The position numbers were made by a program, and so were the translations under genes. The notes beneath the pieces were generated by a model, which had not been told where the DNA came from, made no database searches, and worked only from the letters and a program-made list of their open reading frames with translations. A stretch of 64,000 nucleotides of DNA from NCBI GenBank assembly GCA_026120185.1, contig JANUWF010001783.1, positions 8,804,001 to 8,868,000 on the forward strand, written 5' to 3'. This document shows positions 23,686-35,952 of the stretch, one piece after another; the first letter of the stretch is position 1; each line of letters begins with the position of its first letter. The DNA comes from Voacanga thouarsii. Taxonomy: Eukaryota > Streptophyta > Magnoliopsida > Gentianales > Apocynaceae.

Positions 23686-25202
23686 TAATAGGGGTTAAAA
23701 TTATCATTATTTTTCCTAATTAATTGAGATTGTTTTGTGATATATTTATTGTAATAACTAGGTATATTTCTTCCTACTTGACGTTTTGTTTGTAAAAAAG
23801 TATTTTTGACAAATTTGTACATATTTGATTTAAATTCGAGTAAAAAGTGAATAATTCCAGAATGCACCTAGCGCCAGGCTCAACCAAGGGACCAGGCGCC
23901 GGGTCCATTCTGGTCAAGCAGGGAAAATCGAGCAATTTTCAGGAAGAAAACAAAACAGACCTGGTGCCAGGTCTAGTAAGTGGATCAGGTGCCGAGTCCA
24001 TTCTATCCGGCCAGTGAAAACAGAGTAAAAACCCAGGGGAAAAACAGATTGCACCTGGCGCCAGGTGGTTTGAAGGTACACAGTGCAAAGCCCACTTTGG
24101 AAGGTAAAAATCCTGTACACGAATTTATAAATTTTTCAAAAATTTTGATATTTTTTAATTTCTACTTGGCCAAGATTCTTCAAGCAACGAATTTAGCATC
24201 AAAGGGGCCTATAAAAGCAAGAGAAAACACAATAGAATAGATATAGAGAGGTGGATCAAAGAGCATAAATTCTAATCACTCATTAAAGGAGGAATTCAAC
24301 CAATCAAGCGGATTATTCAAGAAAGTCTTCAAGGGTGAAGAAAGAGGCTTGTCTATAAATGCTTTCTTTTATCTTTGTTTTCTTATCCTTTAACAATAAT
24401 GTATTTAATATTTTTATTGTAATCTAACATTATTTTGGATTCATGGTTTTATGTTGATTTAGTTATTTGATCGATTGACTATTATCTCTGGTATTTGATT
24501 ACTTGTTATCATTGGTTATTAATGCGAGTTCTTCTAAATAACTTGGAAAAACGATGTTAGAAGTTTCATTGCATTAATTTCGGACTTGTTAAATCTTAAT
24601 GGACTTGAATGACGAAGTTGGGATTTTAGGACTAAAGTAATAAAGATTAGCTGATTTCACCTCAGACAAAGGGTCATTAGCTAATTTCATGCTTAATAAG
24701 GAATTGAGCTTAATGTATATTTTTGTTATGTTAGCTTGATTGGCAAATCTATTAATATTAATCAAAAGATAGTAATTCCATAGATTGAAAAACGAAGTGA
24801 AATTTATCTAAGTAGATTCATGACTTGGGAACGATTGAATTTTACTTTATATTCCTTCATGATTTAATATGATAATTAATTGAGAGAATTACTAGTTGGT
24901 TCATTATCATGTTTTCTAGGATAATTGTCTAAATTGCATATTCCTACATCCTTAAGTTATATATATTTCTTTATTTTTTGTTTTATTATTTCTCACTTTA
25001 TTTGGGTCAGTTAAACAATGAATAAAAAGTGATTAGTGTGTACTTATTCCTTTGAGAATCGATACTCGTTAATTCCTTATGCTATATTTGCGATGAGTAT
25101 ACTTACTCGTATGTATAATTTGAGATTAATGTTTTAATTAAAACTTGACTAAGGGAAAGATTTAAATTTAATAATTTTTATACACCCAAAATTTACGCAT
25201 CA
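23686..25202 (+). repeat. Athila-like solo LTR (about 1.5 kb)
   Basis: Starts TAATAGGGGTTAAAATT (TG changed to TA) and ends ACGCATCA. Flanks are TACCT (23681-23685) and CACCT (25203-25207), a 5-bp duplication with one mismatch. No primer site follows it. Joining the flanks gives a continuous sequence, so it is a solo LTR inserted into an older relative. It contains the perfect 16-bp palindrome at 24052-24067. Confidence 0.7.
24052..24067. repeat. Perfect 16-bp palindrome CACCTGGCGCCAGGTG
   Basis: Identical to its reverse complement. Imperfect relatives lie at about 23867, 23890 and 23961 in the same LTR, at 20890-20995 in the first LTR, and in the spacer at 23487 and 23532. Function unknown. 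Confidence 0.8.
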
Positions 25203-25941
25203 CACCTTCCAAACACAAAATCTTCACTTTGTACTTAAAGTTTTGGATTGAAACTAGGAAAAAACTAATCTTTTCTTCCAAAACCTATTTTTCAATCCTT
25301 TCATTGGTGCACGATTTTTTCAATCTTTTTGTATAGAATCATTGCCCATACATTGGAGATCATTGTGGTGTGATTTTTCTACACTTTCTATAGTTCAATT
25401 TTTCCTATTGATTTTTGGGTATTTTTCTATGGATTTCTGTCCGAAAATTCTTGTATTTTTTTTATTGAATGCCAATGTTGCTTTCTCTGTGGCTTAGTTA
25501 GCATAGAAATATAATTGACAATGATATTTGATTGATGCCATTCATGATTTACATATTTTTGGAAGCTATTGAGCATGCCTTCTGTAGGTGTAATTTTGAG
25601 CTTACCTGGATATATGATAATTGTTCATGTCTAACTTAGCATTGGGGTAATGAGTTTTATATTGTTAATTGGTAGCTATGGAGCATTGTGATTTGATGAT
25701 GACTATAGATATTGTGTTTGGAATTAAACAATGGCTATATTTCTTGCAGGTTTGTTGGAGGAGATTGTGTTGTATTTGGTTGGCTATCTTTTAGTGTTTT
25801 GTATTGAGGTGGTGGTTGTGTTGAATGCTGTGATAATAGAGAGATGATTGAGGGTTGTGTTTACTTGTGGTGTAAAAAGTGTTTTTGAGTGAGGGTGTCC
25901 TATTTTCTTTTATCCTAAATGTTCATCATCATATCTCTACC
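25203..25941 (+). other. Untranslated region before the Athila third ORF
   Basis: A/T-rich, no protein recognised. It continues the spacer left of the solo LTR and leads to the ATG at 25942. Confidence 0.4.
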
Positions 25942-27167
25942 ATGCCTAGGAGATCTAAGGGGTTAGCACTTGGAGCTAAGAGAGCTCGAGATGCATCTTC
26001 GTCTACACTTTCTTTCGAGCCTCTACCTACTCAGCCTACCCAATTTTCTTATCCCACTTGTCAAATTTGGTATCAAAATCTTCAACGTAACAAAATCAAA
26101 GTAGAAAAGCGATATAGGCCCTCCTTAGATAATTTCTTAAAACTTTCCATTATGTTTAGAAATTTGGGGTGGGAGCCTATCATTAGACTGGAAGGTGTTT
26201 ATTATCCTATGAGAGGAAGAGGGTTGTATGCCAATATGAGGGATAAGAAGAAAAATAACCTCCAGGTTATTTCTACTATGGTAAAAGGGGTACCTATTGA
26301 GTTTGAGAGGGCTAGATTAGTCAGGATTTTGGGAGTACCTGATGAGGGGCAATGAATAGTTGTAAACCATAATAACCAAAAGATTATTTTTGAGCTTACC
26401 TAGGATGTAAATGCTGTGAGGGCAAGTTTGAACATGTGGAGAAAAGGGCAAATAGGTCAATATCGTTACTGCTCCAACAATGACCTTGAGGCTCAATTGC
26501 GTGCCATAGTCTACATTTTTGCATTTAATGTTTACCCCAAGGCTAGTGGCTTCAATGAGTTTAGGGTCCTTGATCTTTAGATTTTTGATAAAATAAGGAG
26601 GAGTGAGCCTATTCCCCTTGCCCTTATTATTATTCAGTCCATACAAGAGGTTGTTTACTTTGGTATATCAGCCAAAGTCCTCAAATTCCTTTGGTTATTA
26701 TGTGCATCCTAAGAGATTTTGGAGTCAGATTAGATAGAGAGTTTAGTGAGCCCACTACTAACCGAGATCTAGTAACTGAACATACTTTGGTTTATTGTGC
26801 TTATCGCTATGATGAGAGGAAAAGGCAATGAAAGAAACCTTTTGAGGTACAGCACCCCAGGTTGGTGGAGCTTCTCCCTGATAAGGAGGAAGAGGAGGAG
26901 CAGCTTACTAGACCTTCCACCCGTGCTACTGGTTCTCATTCTCATACTGATTTTGAGGCACGAGTGGAGACTCAATTGGAGAGCCAAATGAATATCCTTC
27001 TTCAGCTCTGAAACTCTATTGCTAACCCCTATCGACCCCATGATATCCAAGAGCAAAAGTTAGCGACTTTGATCTAACAATCCACTGGGGCATTTACAAG
27101 TCGCGCAAACGACGATCTTTAGGAGGAGAATGATGATGAGGATGAGGATGATGATGAGGACTATTGA
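25942..27167 (+). pseudogene. Athila-type third ORF (env-like / ORF-1 region), degenerate
   Basis: From ATG at 25942 a frame of about 137 codons starts MPRRSKGLALGAKRARDASS, contains WYQNLQRNKIKVEKRY and LGWEPIIRLEGVYYP, and ends with a stop at 26353. Beyond it the reading changes frame into LRAIVYIFAFNVYPKASGF and LALIIIQSIQEVVYFG, and the region closes with an Asp/Glu-rich tail and stop at about 27167. This layout, a basic start, an NLxP-like middle and an acidic end just before the 3' region, matches the protein coded downstream of pol in Athila elements and annotated as a putative plant transposon protein. Its role is unknown. The assignment rests on pattern memory, so confidence is moderate. 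Confidence 0.55.
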
Positions 27168-28548
27168 CTTACTCTTTGCACTCATATTTTATTTTATTTT
27201 CTGTCATTTTCTTTTATTTCTTTTCTTTTGAATTTTAATGACTTTTCCTAGTTTTTAGTTATCTTTTCTTTTATTTCGCTTTTCTTTTTCTTTTTCTAGA
27301 TTTATTTTGTTGTTTTTGTTTCTTTTGAGTTAAGTACCCTTGTGACTTCTCTAATGACTACTCCTTGTGGTGGATTCAAACATGTTGGACCTAATATGTA
27401 ATGGAAGTATTGTTTTCTCTTCATTCTCCCTTTTTATTTATTTTGGTCTTCTTGGCTTTGCTTTCATTGTTATATTTGTGGCCATTGAGTACAATGTCTC
27501 GTTTAAGTGTAGGGGGAGAATGTAGATATTGAAGATATTTTCTATATCATTTTTGTATGAAATTTTTGAAATATTTTTTGTGATTTTCATTATTTAGCAA
27601 GGTTGTAATTCTTTTTCTTACTTGGATATGAAGTTTTGTCATTCATTTGATAAATTTTTATGGAATTGGTCTATTTACTAGGATATTGTCAAGACTTGAA
27701 AATTTAGATTAATCTTATTTATACATTGATGTTTGAGGATTATTCAACTCATCTAGTTTGAATAGGGAGAATATGATGAATGTGGGGAAAGCTTGTTGGC
27801 TAACTCTTGTATTATGAGTTTAAACTTTATTTAGCGTTGAGTTGTAATAAGAAATGTGAAGAGATAAAAGATCTTTGAAAGGAAAGATTGTGGAGAATTG
27901 TGAAAAAAATTTGTGAGTTGAAAAATTAAGACAATGAGTTGATTAGTATTTCCTCTTTAAAGATGAGAAAGTATTATTTTTGCTTGATTATGGGGGTCAA
28001 TACGGATAGTGAAGAGAAATACATTTTCCTGAAACTATGAATTCCCAAGAGCAAAAGAGAGGAAAGATGTTGAAAAATGATGGGCAATGACTGCAAGAGG
28101 GCCAATACGGTGTGTGAAGAGAAATTCATGCACTTGAGTCCATCAATTCCCTAAGTTATTAAAAAAATTGAGAGAAAAAAGTTTTGAGTATTTTCCTTAC
28201 ATCATGACTTGAATTGTGCAATTTTTGGATTCATAATACTTGAGTTGGTAGATAACTTGACTTGTCTGATTCATGTTATCCATATTTCTACTTGAAGGGT
28301 GAAATAATTTTCTTAAATAAAGGTATGAACTTGATTAATTTAACTTCAAGAATTTTGTGATGTCTTGTCAAATGTTTCAAAATTTGAATTATTTTCAAAA
28401 GGTTTGATGAATGGCAAAAGTTTTTTCTAAAGTTTGAAAGGAAGTTATAATCTTTGTTATGTTTCAAAATTTTGGAATGAAGAAGAGCTTGAGTTTTCTT
28501 GATGATTTTCTTGACTTAAGTGTTTTGTTTGAGGACAAGCAAAAGTTC
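27168..28548 (+). other. Athila-like 3' untranslated region
   Basis: A/T-rich with no coding signal. Two similar phrases, GTGTAGGGGGAGAATG near 27508 and GTGTGGGGGTATG at 28550, are typical of the region before the 3' LTR. Two diverged copies of a segment with GGGCCAATACGG or GGGGTCAATACGG near 27990 and 28100 suggest a small internal repeat. Confidence 0.5.
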
Positions 28549-28562
28549 AAGTGTGGGGGTAT
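28549..28562 (+). promoter_or_regulatory. Polypurine tract of the Athila-like element
   Basis: CAAGTGTGGGGGTATG just before the LTR start TGATAGAAGC. Purine-rich tracts of this form are usual before the 3' LTR of plant Gypsy elements. It supports reading the repeat at 28564 as a 3' LTR. Confidence 0.7.
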
Positions 28563-28563
28563 G

Positions 28564-28693
28564 TGATAGAAGCAAAAATCATCACTATTTTCCCAGTTAT
28601 TTGAGATTGTTTTGAGATACTTTTGTTGAATAACTAGGCATATCCTTCCTATTTGACATTTTGGGTGTAAAAAGTATTTTTGACAAATTTGTA
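28564..28693 (+). repeat. Athila-like 3' LTR, first 130 bp only
   Basis: TGATAGAAGCAAAAATCATC and the following sequence match the starts of the LTRs at 20710 and 23686, up to GACAAATTTGTA. Homology stops there and the Del-like LTR begins. Confidence 0.75.
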
Positions 28694-31600
28694 TTCTAAA
28701 ACTTCATTCTAACTAGGTTCATTTTCCTTCATGCATAGAACTGAAATTTTTCCAGTTTCTTGTGCCTTCAAGGTGTCAAAATTCTTAGCCATTATTCCCT
28801 CCCAAATACTGCTAGAAATGGCCTTTTGATCAGCTTGAAACTTGAATTTTTCTGGCCATTTTCGGACTGCACAAAGGTTGTACAAAACTAGAAAAATCCC
28901 TGGGCAAAATCGCAGCTTTGGAGGTCCGAAATCAAGCTGTTTTCTTTCAATTTTTGTTTAGTAACTTAGCCACGTTTTTCCTCCATAAAGAAGGCTGGAA
29001 ACCAGCCTTGAAAGACCCCTGAAATTCCCTTCAAACTCTCTGCAAGCTGACTGGAAAGTGGCAACCAAAAACTGCCTAGAAATTCCAACCTTGCGAAAAT
29101 TTTGTGGAGGAAAACTTTCCAGCTTTGTTTCCTAATTCATCCCTAGCTGAAACCTTAGCTTTCTTCTACACAAACCCTCCTTAAACAACCATGAGATGAA
29201 CTCCATTGTCCTCCCCAAGCTTCTGCACGAAATTCAAACATGGCTACCCGAAAATCTCTCCAACAAATCTCTGCAATCATACTTGATTAGTTACCAAAAT
29301 TCCAACTACCATAAGTTAGCAACTTTTCATAAAATATCCCTCAAACAACCAGACATTTCCTCCACCATTATACTCCTTATTTTTGACCACCCTTAGCCTC
29401 CTTCAACCAGCTCTCATCCAGCCAAAATACTACACAAGCAGTCGGCCATGGCAGCTTCCCAAAAGCTCTCCAATAATCAAAGATATTCTTGGTATATTTA
29501 GTTTCCAAATTTGCTTCCCAAAAATATTCTTTAAGGATTTCAACGACTAGCCTTTTCTTTTCCCTTCCAAACCATAAAATCATCTACCAAAACCCTACAA
29601 GTAGTCGGCCAACCCTAATTCCTTTAGAAATTCGGCAGCCTCCAATCCAAAAGCTCTCAATTCTCTTCAACCTTCAAGAACACATAGCACACCAAGAACA
29701 CCTACTCCTTCCTTTCACCTAATACCTCTCCAAATCACTTCAAACTTCTTCTAAAAATTTTAGATTTCATCTATACACTACCGTGAGTCCATCCATACCA
29801 TTTTTAACATCAAAATCCAAAATCCAACTCGCATTTTTGGATAAAAAACTAGAAATTTTGTGAAGGCTCAAGAACACCTTCAAGGTAGGTTTATTCAATC
29901 AACTTCATCTTCGCTAATCTTCAATCTCTAATAAACATATATGTGTTTAAGCATGCTAATGGAATTTATTCTTCTCTTCTCCCTCTCTCTCTCTCTCTCT
30001 TTCTTGACCGAACACTCCATCTCTCTTGGCCGAATGATTTCATCAACCATGGCCATGCTTCCTTCATCTTCTTTGGACGAATTTAGACATCTAGGAGTTG
30101 AGATCCATTCGAAACTCCTTCAAGCTATTCATCAATAAAGTAAGCATTTTTAACCCTTCTTTTAAATTCTAGATTCATGTTTCTAGGATGATGTTGATAG
30201 AAGATGAATCATGAATAAGGTTGAGTATATATTGTTGTGATGAGTTGAGAGTGAAGCATGAATATATGTATGAATATGTTGGAGATGGAATTTATGCATG
30301 AATGGATTATCTTGGTTTATTGTATGGTGTTTTAGGGTTTAATGCATGTCTCCATGTCATAGGTAGTATTTGTGATCAAGTATGCTAGAGATTATGTCAC
30401 CTTTGGTGAATAGGATTTATATTCATTTTGGATTATTGAAGCCATGATTATATTTATGCTAGTAGAGGTTAGATCATGTCTTGATAAATTTGGATCTATG
30501 CTTATATGCATGATTTGGATGATTTGATGAATTGAAGGGTTGTATATGTTTCTGATTATGGTTAGCAATAGAAATATGATCATGATCTAGTTGTCCCTAA
30601 GCTAATTTTTATTTCATTAATAAAATATTTAATAATATGATTTTGCTAGAAAATTTAAAAAACCATAGGAAGTAGATTTGAATTATTAAAAGGATATTTT
30701 AGTCTAATAAATGGTAGCTTTTATTCTAGGAATAAAATATATAGATATTATATAAAATGATAAAATCAACTAAAGCCTTTATGAAAATAATCATAATAAG
30801 TAAAATATTTATTATTAAAATTTTAATTATTACCTTTTAATCAAAACCCATTAAAGTCTATTTATTATCTTCCAATCAAGACCCATTAAAATTTATTTTT
30901 AACTAATTTTAGCTAGCAATTATTTTCAAATAATTAATTATTAATAAATCATTATTTTACATAATACCTAAAACTCTTCACCAATTAAACTCTGAATTTA
31001 GCTTAGCAAGATTTAAACCTTCAACTTATTAGTACTTATTTTCCAAAACATTAATTATTTTACATATCAAATTAGGCTTAGCTTATAAACCTATTTATTT
31101 ATTGTTTGGCTAGCAGTTTATTTTTCAGTCAAGTGACTATGTTTTGCCGGAATGGACACCTGGTTGTTGTTTGAGTATAGAGAATGAGGAGTATCTTGCC
31201 CGGTAGGCCGATCACCTATCTTTTGTCAGTCTGCACAAAGTGTCGGCATTCTGACCGGTTATGGAGCCCAACGTGTGGTAACCCATGACCACCTTTTTGA
31301 GTGGTTGATTTTATTGATTATGTATGGTTGGAAAAGCTAAAACACCACTCTTGATTTTGACTAATGTTTATTGCTTGCCAGTGTTCTCTTATAAAGGTTT
31401 TATACCTTGCATCTACGAACTATTTCCACTGGACACTCAAAGCACACACGGACTTACTGAGATTTCTGTCTCACCATTATTTTTACCATGATTTCAGGTC
31501 AATCCTGCTGTGGGGATGAGTAGCTAAATATTGCCTACTTTGAAAGATTTTCTGATAATTTATTTTGTGTAACGCTTTGGGGAGATGAGAGTGGATAAAT

Positions 31601-31817
31601 TTTATTATGGATTTATTTTTTTTTAATTCGTAGATTTATTCTTGGGTTGTAATAAATTTTAAGTTAAATTATTATTTTTATTCTACTATTTTATTTGTGT
31701 GACCTAGTTATAAAGGTTTATAAGCTAAACCTATTGTTATGGATTTATGTCGACCCCTTGTCATTTGAATGGGGCGACATCCCCGGCCCTGGCGGGCTTA
31801 GGTAGTGGGGTGTTACA
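28690..31817 (+). repeat. Del/Tekay-like LTR (about 3.1 kb), no matching TSD
   Basis: The right end GGGGTGTTACA and the phrases CCCAACGTGTGGTAACCC and TTTCAGGTCAATCC followed by GATGAGTAGC are typical of the 3' half of chromovirus Del/Tekay LTRs. A start at TGTATTCTAAAAC (28690) fits TG...CA ends. The body holds no coding frame I can support; the CT run at 29978-30001 is simple repeat. The left flank is the Athila-like LTR and the right flank (31818) is Copia-3 gag, and the flanks AAATT and GTCCT do not match, so it is not a clean solo insertion. Confidence 0.6.
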
Positions 31818-32014
31818 GTCCTCTTGGTACTTTTTATGAATTTCATACTCTTCAACAAGAGTATCAATACTTGGAGCCAGTGTAATAGGAGCATCTAACA
31901 CATCGAGCAACATTTCAGATTTGAGAACGATTATCAAATTCCTATACCAGTGCATAGAGTTGCTCTCGTTAAACTTGTTCATTTCTAATATGTTACACTC
32001 AAGTTTGTTGTTAT
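31818..32014 (-). pseudogene. Copia-3 gag N-terminus fragment
   Basis: Minus-strand homology to the Copia-2 gag start: NKFNESNSMHWYRNLIIVLK aligns with NKLTESNYLDWYRNLRIVLK, followed by a segment ending KKYQEDCNT. The start codon position (32012-32014) reads ATA instead of ATG and a short deletion changes frame after it. Homology breaks at 31818, where the Del-like LTR ends, losing the central gag. Together with 20705 and 35278 it places Copia-3 on both sides of the Gypsy insertions. Confidence 0.82.
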
Positions 32015-32040
32015 GATGCAAATGATATAATGAAAGATAA

Positions 32041-35000
32041 GAGGGTGCAGGGTCCATTTTGTTCGCCGATGAGAACTGACCAAAAATAGGAGAAGAATAG
32101 AGTGCACCTGGCTGTTGGATTGTATGCCCTCTTAGACTAGGTTTCTGATGTAAAATCGAATATTTTAATAAAAGAATTTATTTTCAGAAATTATTTGTGA
32201 ATTTACTTTTTGTTTGTGCACAATTTTCGTTTGGAACAGACTCATTGTGTTTAAATAAGTGGTCCATGTGAATGGTGGTCTTTCACAGTAAGGTATGGAT
32301 CACGGGTTATTTAACATATAAACTTTTGTTCTTAACCTATTGATGAGACTAGGAATCTCATAATATTTAGGTTATTATGTTATGAATTTCAAATGGGGAA
32401 TGACTTACCTTTAGCCAGTGAGTAGTCCACTCACTTCATGACATAAGTGCATTTCGAATACGTAGGACAGGACCTGTAGTAGTGGTTTCTAAAAGTACTA
32501 TATGATAGAAACCTAGACTACTATCGCTACAGCGTGGACTAGTACTCTACGACTTGAGTATGAGTTGGTGGTCTGGCGAAGCTGGTAGCATATACTTTGA
32601 TTTGCTATAGTTGAGGTTCTATAGTAGGGCCAATATACTTGCATGTTGGGTATGTGTGAATAGTCAGTTAAGACAGACTTATACAAGATAGTTTTTGCAC
32701 TATATCGCCTCTTGTGGTTGTCCGAATGGTCTAAAATGTCCAGGGCCCTGGGAAACATGACTTGGATGTTTGCTTTAGGGTAGCTCCCTTGAAAGCGGAA
32801 ACACTCCAAGAAGTCGTGGATCATTGGACTAGAAGTCTAAGGATGGTAGATGTCATTTAGAGGGGTGTCAGTACACTTCTTCCTCTCTAAATGTACGGCG
32901 ATGTGTAGAGGGGTATTTTAGTCATTTCACCTATAGGTCGGAGACTTTGCTAATGCAGCATTGTCCTTGGGGTCAATATTTCCTTATGGTGATATTAGAA
33001 AATATTTAAAATGCAAAATACAGCTATTTATATTGCAGTGGTATTTTGGTCATTTTAGCAGCCAAGGCGATATGTCTTTTTGGTCCTCGGAATAGCCCGT
33101 AAGTCCTAACTAATTTTGGGTTGAGAAATTGGTCTCAGTTCAAGAGGATTTTATTTTATTTGATTTTATTCAGGATGTCTAATTTATTATTAGACTGGAA
33201 TAAAATAAATAAATAAAATAAAATAGGAGTTGAGAGAAATTAATTATCTAGTTTAATTGGTTAATTAATTATTCAGGGCCTAGGTCCAGTATGAGTAATT
33301 AGGAAATTAACCTGGGCTTAAACTAGGGGAAATAATTAATATTTAATTATTTATTGGGTTATTTATATAGGCCCAAGAAATAAATAATTAAAGATTAATT
33401 ATTTTTTGTTCATTTGGGCTCATTAATTATTTATTGGGTCATTTATATAAGCCCAGGAAATAAATAATTAATGTTTATTATTTTGGGCCTTTTAGGTCCA
33501 AGAAAAATAATAAAATTTATTTTGGCCCAATAGCTTGGACCTTAGGGTTTTTTCCAGATACGGTTAAGAAGAGTTTAGGGTTAAGCCAAATTTATTCTCA
33601 GGATAACATCCGGGTGTTTGAAATTTGATATCCCGGGGATATGTTTATCAGATATTTGAGTCCCAGTTTTGGCTAACCAATAAAACAAGTCTCTGGAGAA
33701 AGAAAACCCAAATCTCCCTAAGCCTTAGAGAGCTCACGCCTCTCTCTCTCTCTGTGGCAGACGTCTCCTTCTATTCTCTGTGTTTTCTCCTTGTTTCTTT
33801 GCTAATCAATAGCAAGAGAACAAAGGAGATTTAAGACCGTTCCTCTTCACTGTTGTGTTCACCGACTAGAGGTTAGGCAGAGGAATATTCTGAGAGCTGA
33901 AAGGCTTAGCGTTCATGCAAACAAGGCGAAGTAGAAGGCTAGCAGGTTTTCAACCGGAAGCTTCTTCAAGTGGACAAAGCGAAGCGATTCCCGTCATTCA
34001 ATCCACTTCTACTCAACCTAGAAGGTTTAAGGAGCGCAAATGTATGATCTTCACGCTTCCGTGTGGCCTCTAAGGCTTGCCGTTTTTTTTCTCTCTCTGT
34101 TTTTCCCGTGGATGCATGGCTCCCCTATTTTTCGTCCCCTCACTAGCGCCATGTGGGTCAAAGATACCCGGCTCCAAGTACGCTCTGTGAAGCAAATATT
34201 ATGTGCACGAAATTAGAAATTTTTCAATGATTTTGGTATTTTTCAAATCCTACTCGGCCAAAACTTCCTAAGCCACTAATTTAGTAGCCAAGAGGCCTAT
34301 AAAAGCACAAGAAAACATAAGTGAAATGAGTGATTTGAAAGTGTGATTTAAGGGATCCAAGCTAGCTACTTATTATTCAAAGACAAAATCACCACTCAAA
34401 GGGGTATTGTTCAAATGAGGTTTTCAAGAGAAGAAGAGGGCTTGTCTATGAGTTTTATCTTTTATCCTTCGTTTACTTTTTTTTAACAATGATGTAATTA
34501 ATGTTTTGATTGTGATTGGATATTATTTTAGAGATTATGATTTTGATTTAATTGAAATTTTTTATCAATCTATTGTTATCTTTGGTATTTGATTACTTGT
34601 TATCATTGGTTATTGATACAGGTTCTTCTAATTGACTTGGGAAATGATGTTAGAAGTTCATTGCATTGATTTCATATTTGTCTAATCTTAATGGACTTGG
34701 AAAACAAAGTTAAGATTAAAGGACTAAAGTTATCAAAGATTAGTTGATTTTACCTTGAGCAAAGGGTCATTAGCTAATTTTATATTTATGAGATATGAGT
34801 ATAATGCATCTTTTGGTTGCTTTGGTTTGATTGAGAAATCTGCCAAATTAATTAAAGGATAGTAATTTCATGGAATGGGAAAGAAGTAGAATCTTCATAA
34901 ATAAGTTCATGACTTGGAAGACGATTGAATTTTACTTAAATTCCTTTATGATTCCAAGACGACAATTGATTGTGATGAATGCTAATTAATTCAATATTGT

Positions 35001-35277
35001 ATTTTTAAGATAATTGTCTATTTATATGAAATTGCATCCTTAAGTTATATATATTTTTATCTTTATTTATTTTCTTTTTAGTCTCTGCTTATTTTATGGG
35101 TTAAACAATAAAGATTTAGGTAAAATAAGATGGGAGCCTAAATTCTCATGGATTCGATATTTGCTATTCCCTATAATATACAATGGGTATACTTACCCAT
35201 ATATGTGGTTTTAGTAGTTGGCATTTTAATTAAATCTTGATTGATTGTGAAATTTGTTGGTAATCTACACTAAAAAA
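32041..35277 (+). repeat. Athila-like LTR remnant, 5'-truncated, split by solo LTR C
   Basis: Two pieces, 32041-32112 and 34143-35277, align with the Athila-like LTR at 23686-25202 from the GGGTCCATT motif to its end. The first about 210 bp are missing. Copia-3 homology ends at about 32040 (gag leader) and resumes at 35278, so this LTR is an insertion in Copia-3 with a damaged left end. The end reads ATGTATCA before AGACATTAAG. No clear TSD survives. Confidence 0.7.
32113..34142 (+). repeat. Solo LTR C of the Copia-1 family
   Basis: Starts TGTTGGATTG, ends CCCCTCA, 2,030 bp. Flanks CTGGC (32108-32112) and CTAGC (34143-34147) form a 5-bp TSD with one mismatch. It interrupts the CACCTGGCGCC palindrome of the Athila-like LTR, and the two halves rejoin when it is removed. 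No internal sequence is present. It belongs to the same subfamily as copy D. Confidence 0.87.
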
Positions 35278-35952
35278 CATGTATCAAGACATTAAGATAA
35301 TGTTTATGCACATGAAATGAATTTAATTAGGTCTTTAATTAAATACGTATTTATTCTACTATGTTACTCAAACTAATAGCCCACACCATTTAATTCGAGA
35401 AAACCTGTTGAAAGCTTTTCCAGTAGACTAATATCCAAATTCCTTAAGAATGTCCTTAAGAATGCCCAACGAACCACTCTTAAGTTTAAAAGTAGGTATC
35501 CAATACCAATTACATTAAATACAACTACTAGATCATTGGGTGATAACATATTTTAATCTTAAAGCTTTTAATGCTAACCCAACTTTACCTCTAATATTCT
35601 TTACACTCAGGTGTGCCTGATCAGGATAAAGATATTAGTTAAATCTAACCTATTAATCCAGAGTCAAATTTCATAGTTTGAACATACTCAATGTCAAGTA
35701 GGTTTTAGGTGTGCCCAACAACCAACTTTCTAAAAAGAGCTCACATTCTTACTATATTAATGGAAGGCATAGATTTAATACTGTTTGAGGGATTTAATTC
35801 TTTAATTAATGGTCTCATCGTTTGACATGTATAAAATCAACAAATTGACAATTAGTAATAAACATAATTACGTGCCTTTGTTAAAGACTTTACTAGATTA
35901 ATTTTCTTGAGTCAAATAGGAAATTAATTTGGTCAAACATATATGCATGCAT
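35278..35952 (-). other. Copia-3 leader, part 1
   Basis: Aligns with the Copia-2 leader at about 6078-6730, including AATTAGGTCTTTAATTAA and CTCAAACTAA blocks, with many changes. Interrupted at 35952 by the LINE and resumed at 39183. Confidence 0.75.
35939..35952. repeat. LINE target-site duplication, left copy (14 bp)
   Basis: ATATATGCATGCAT, repeated exactly at 39183-39196. Length is within the range of target-primed reverse transcription. Confidence 0.88.

Larger units (their letters stand above)
20710..28693 (+). mobile_element. Athila-like Ty3/Gypsy element lacking pol
   Basis: Plus-strand order: LTR (20710 to about 21955, 3' end lost), Athila-type gag (22052-23337), short spacer with a solo LTR in it, a third ORF of the plant env-like/ORF-1 type (25942-27167), a PPT (28549-28562) and the first 130 bp of the 3' LTR. 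No protease, reverse transcriptase or integrase sequence is visible between gag and the third ORF, even allowing for the solo LTR at 23686-25202. It is therefore an internally deleted, non-autonomous derivative or a deletion in this copy. The 3' LTR is cut at the Del-like LTR. Confidence 0.72.

Noticed and set aside
28690..31817. A host gene in the 3-kb region with TATA and CT-rich stretches
   Set aside because: No long coding frame; the end GGGGTGTTACA and internal phrases fit a Del/Tekay LTR.
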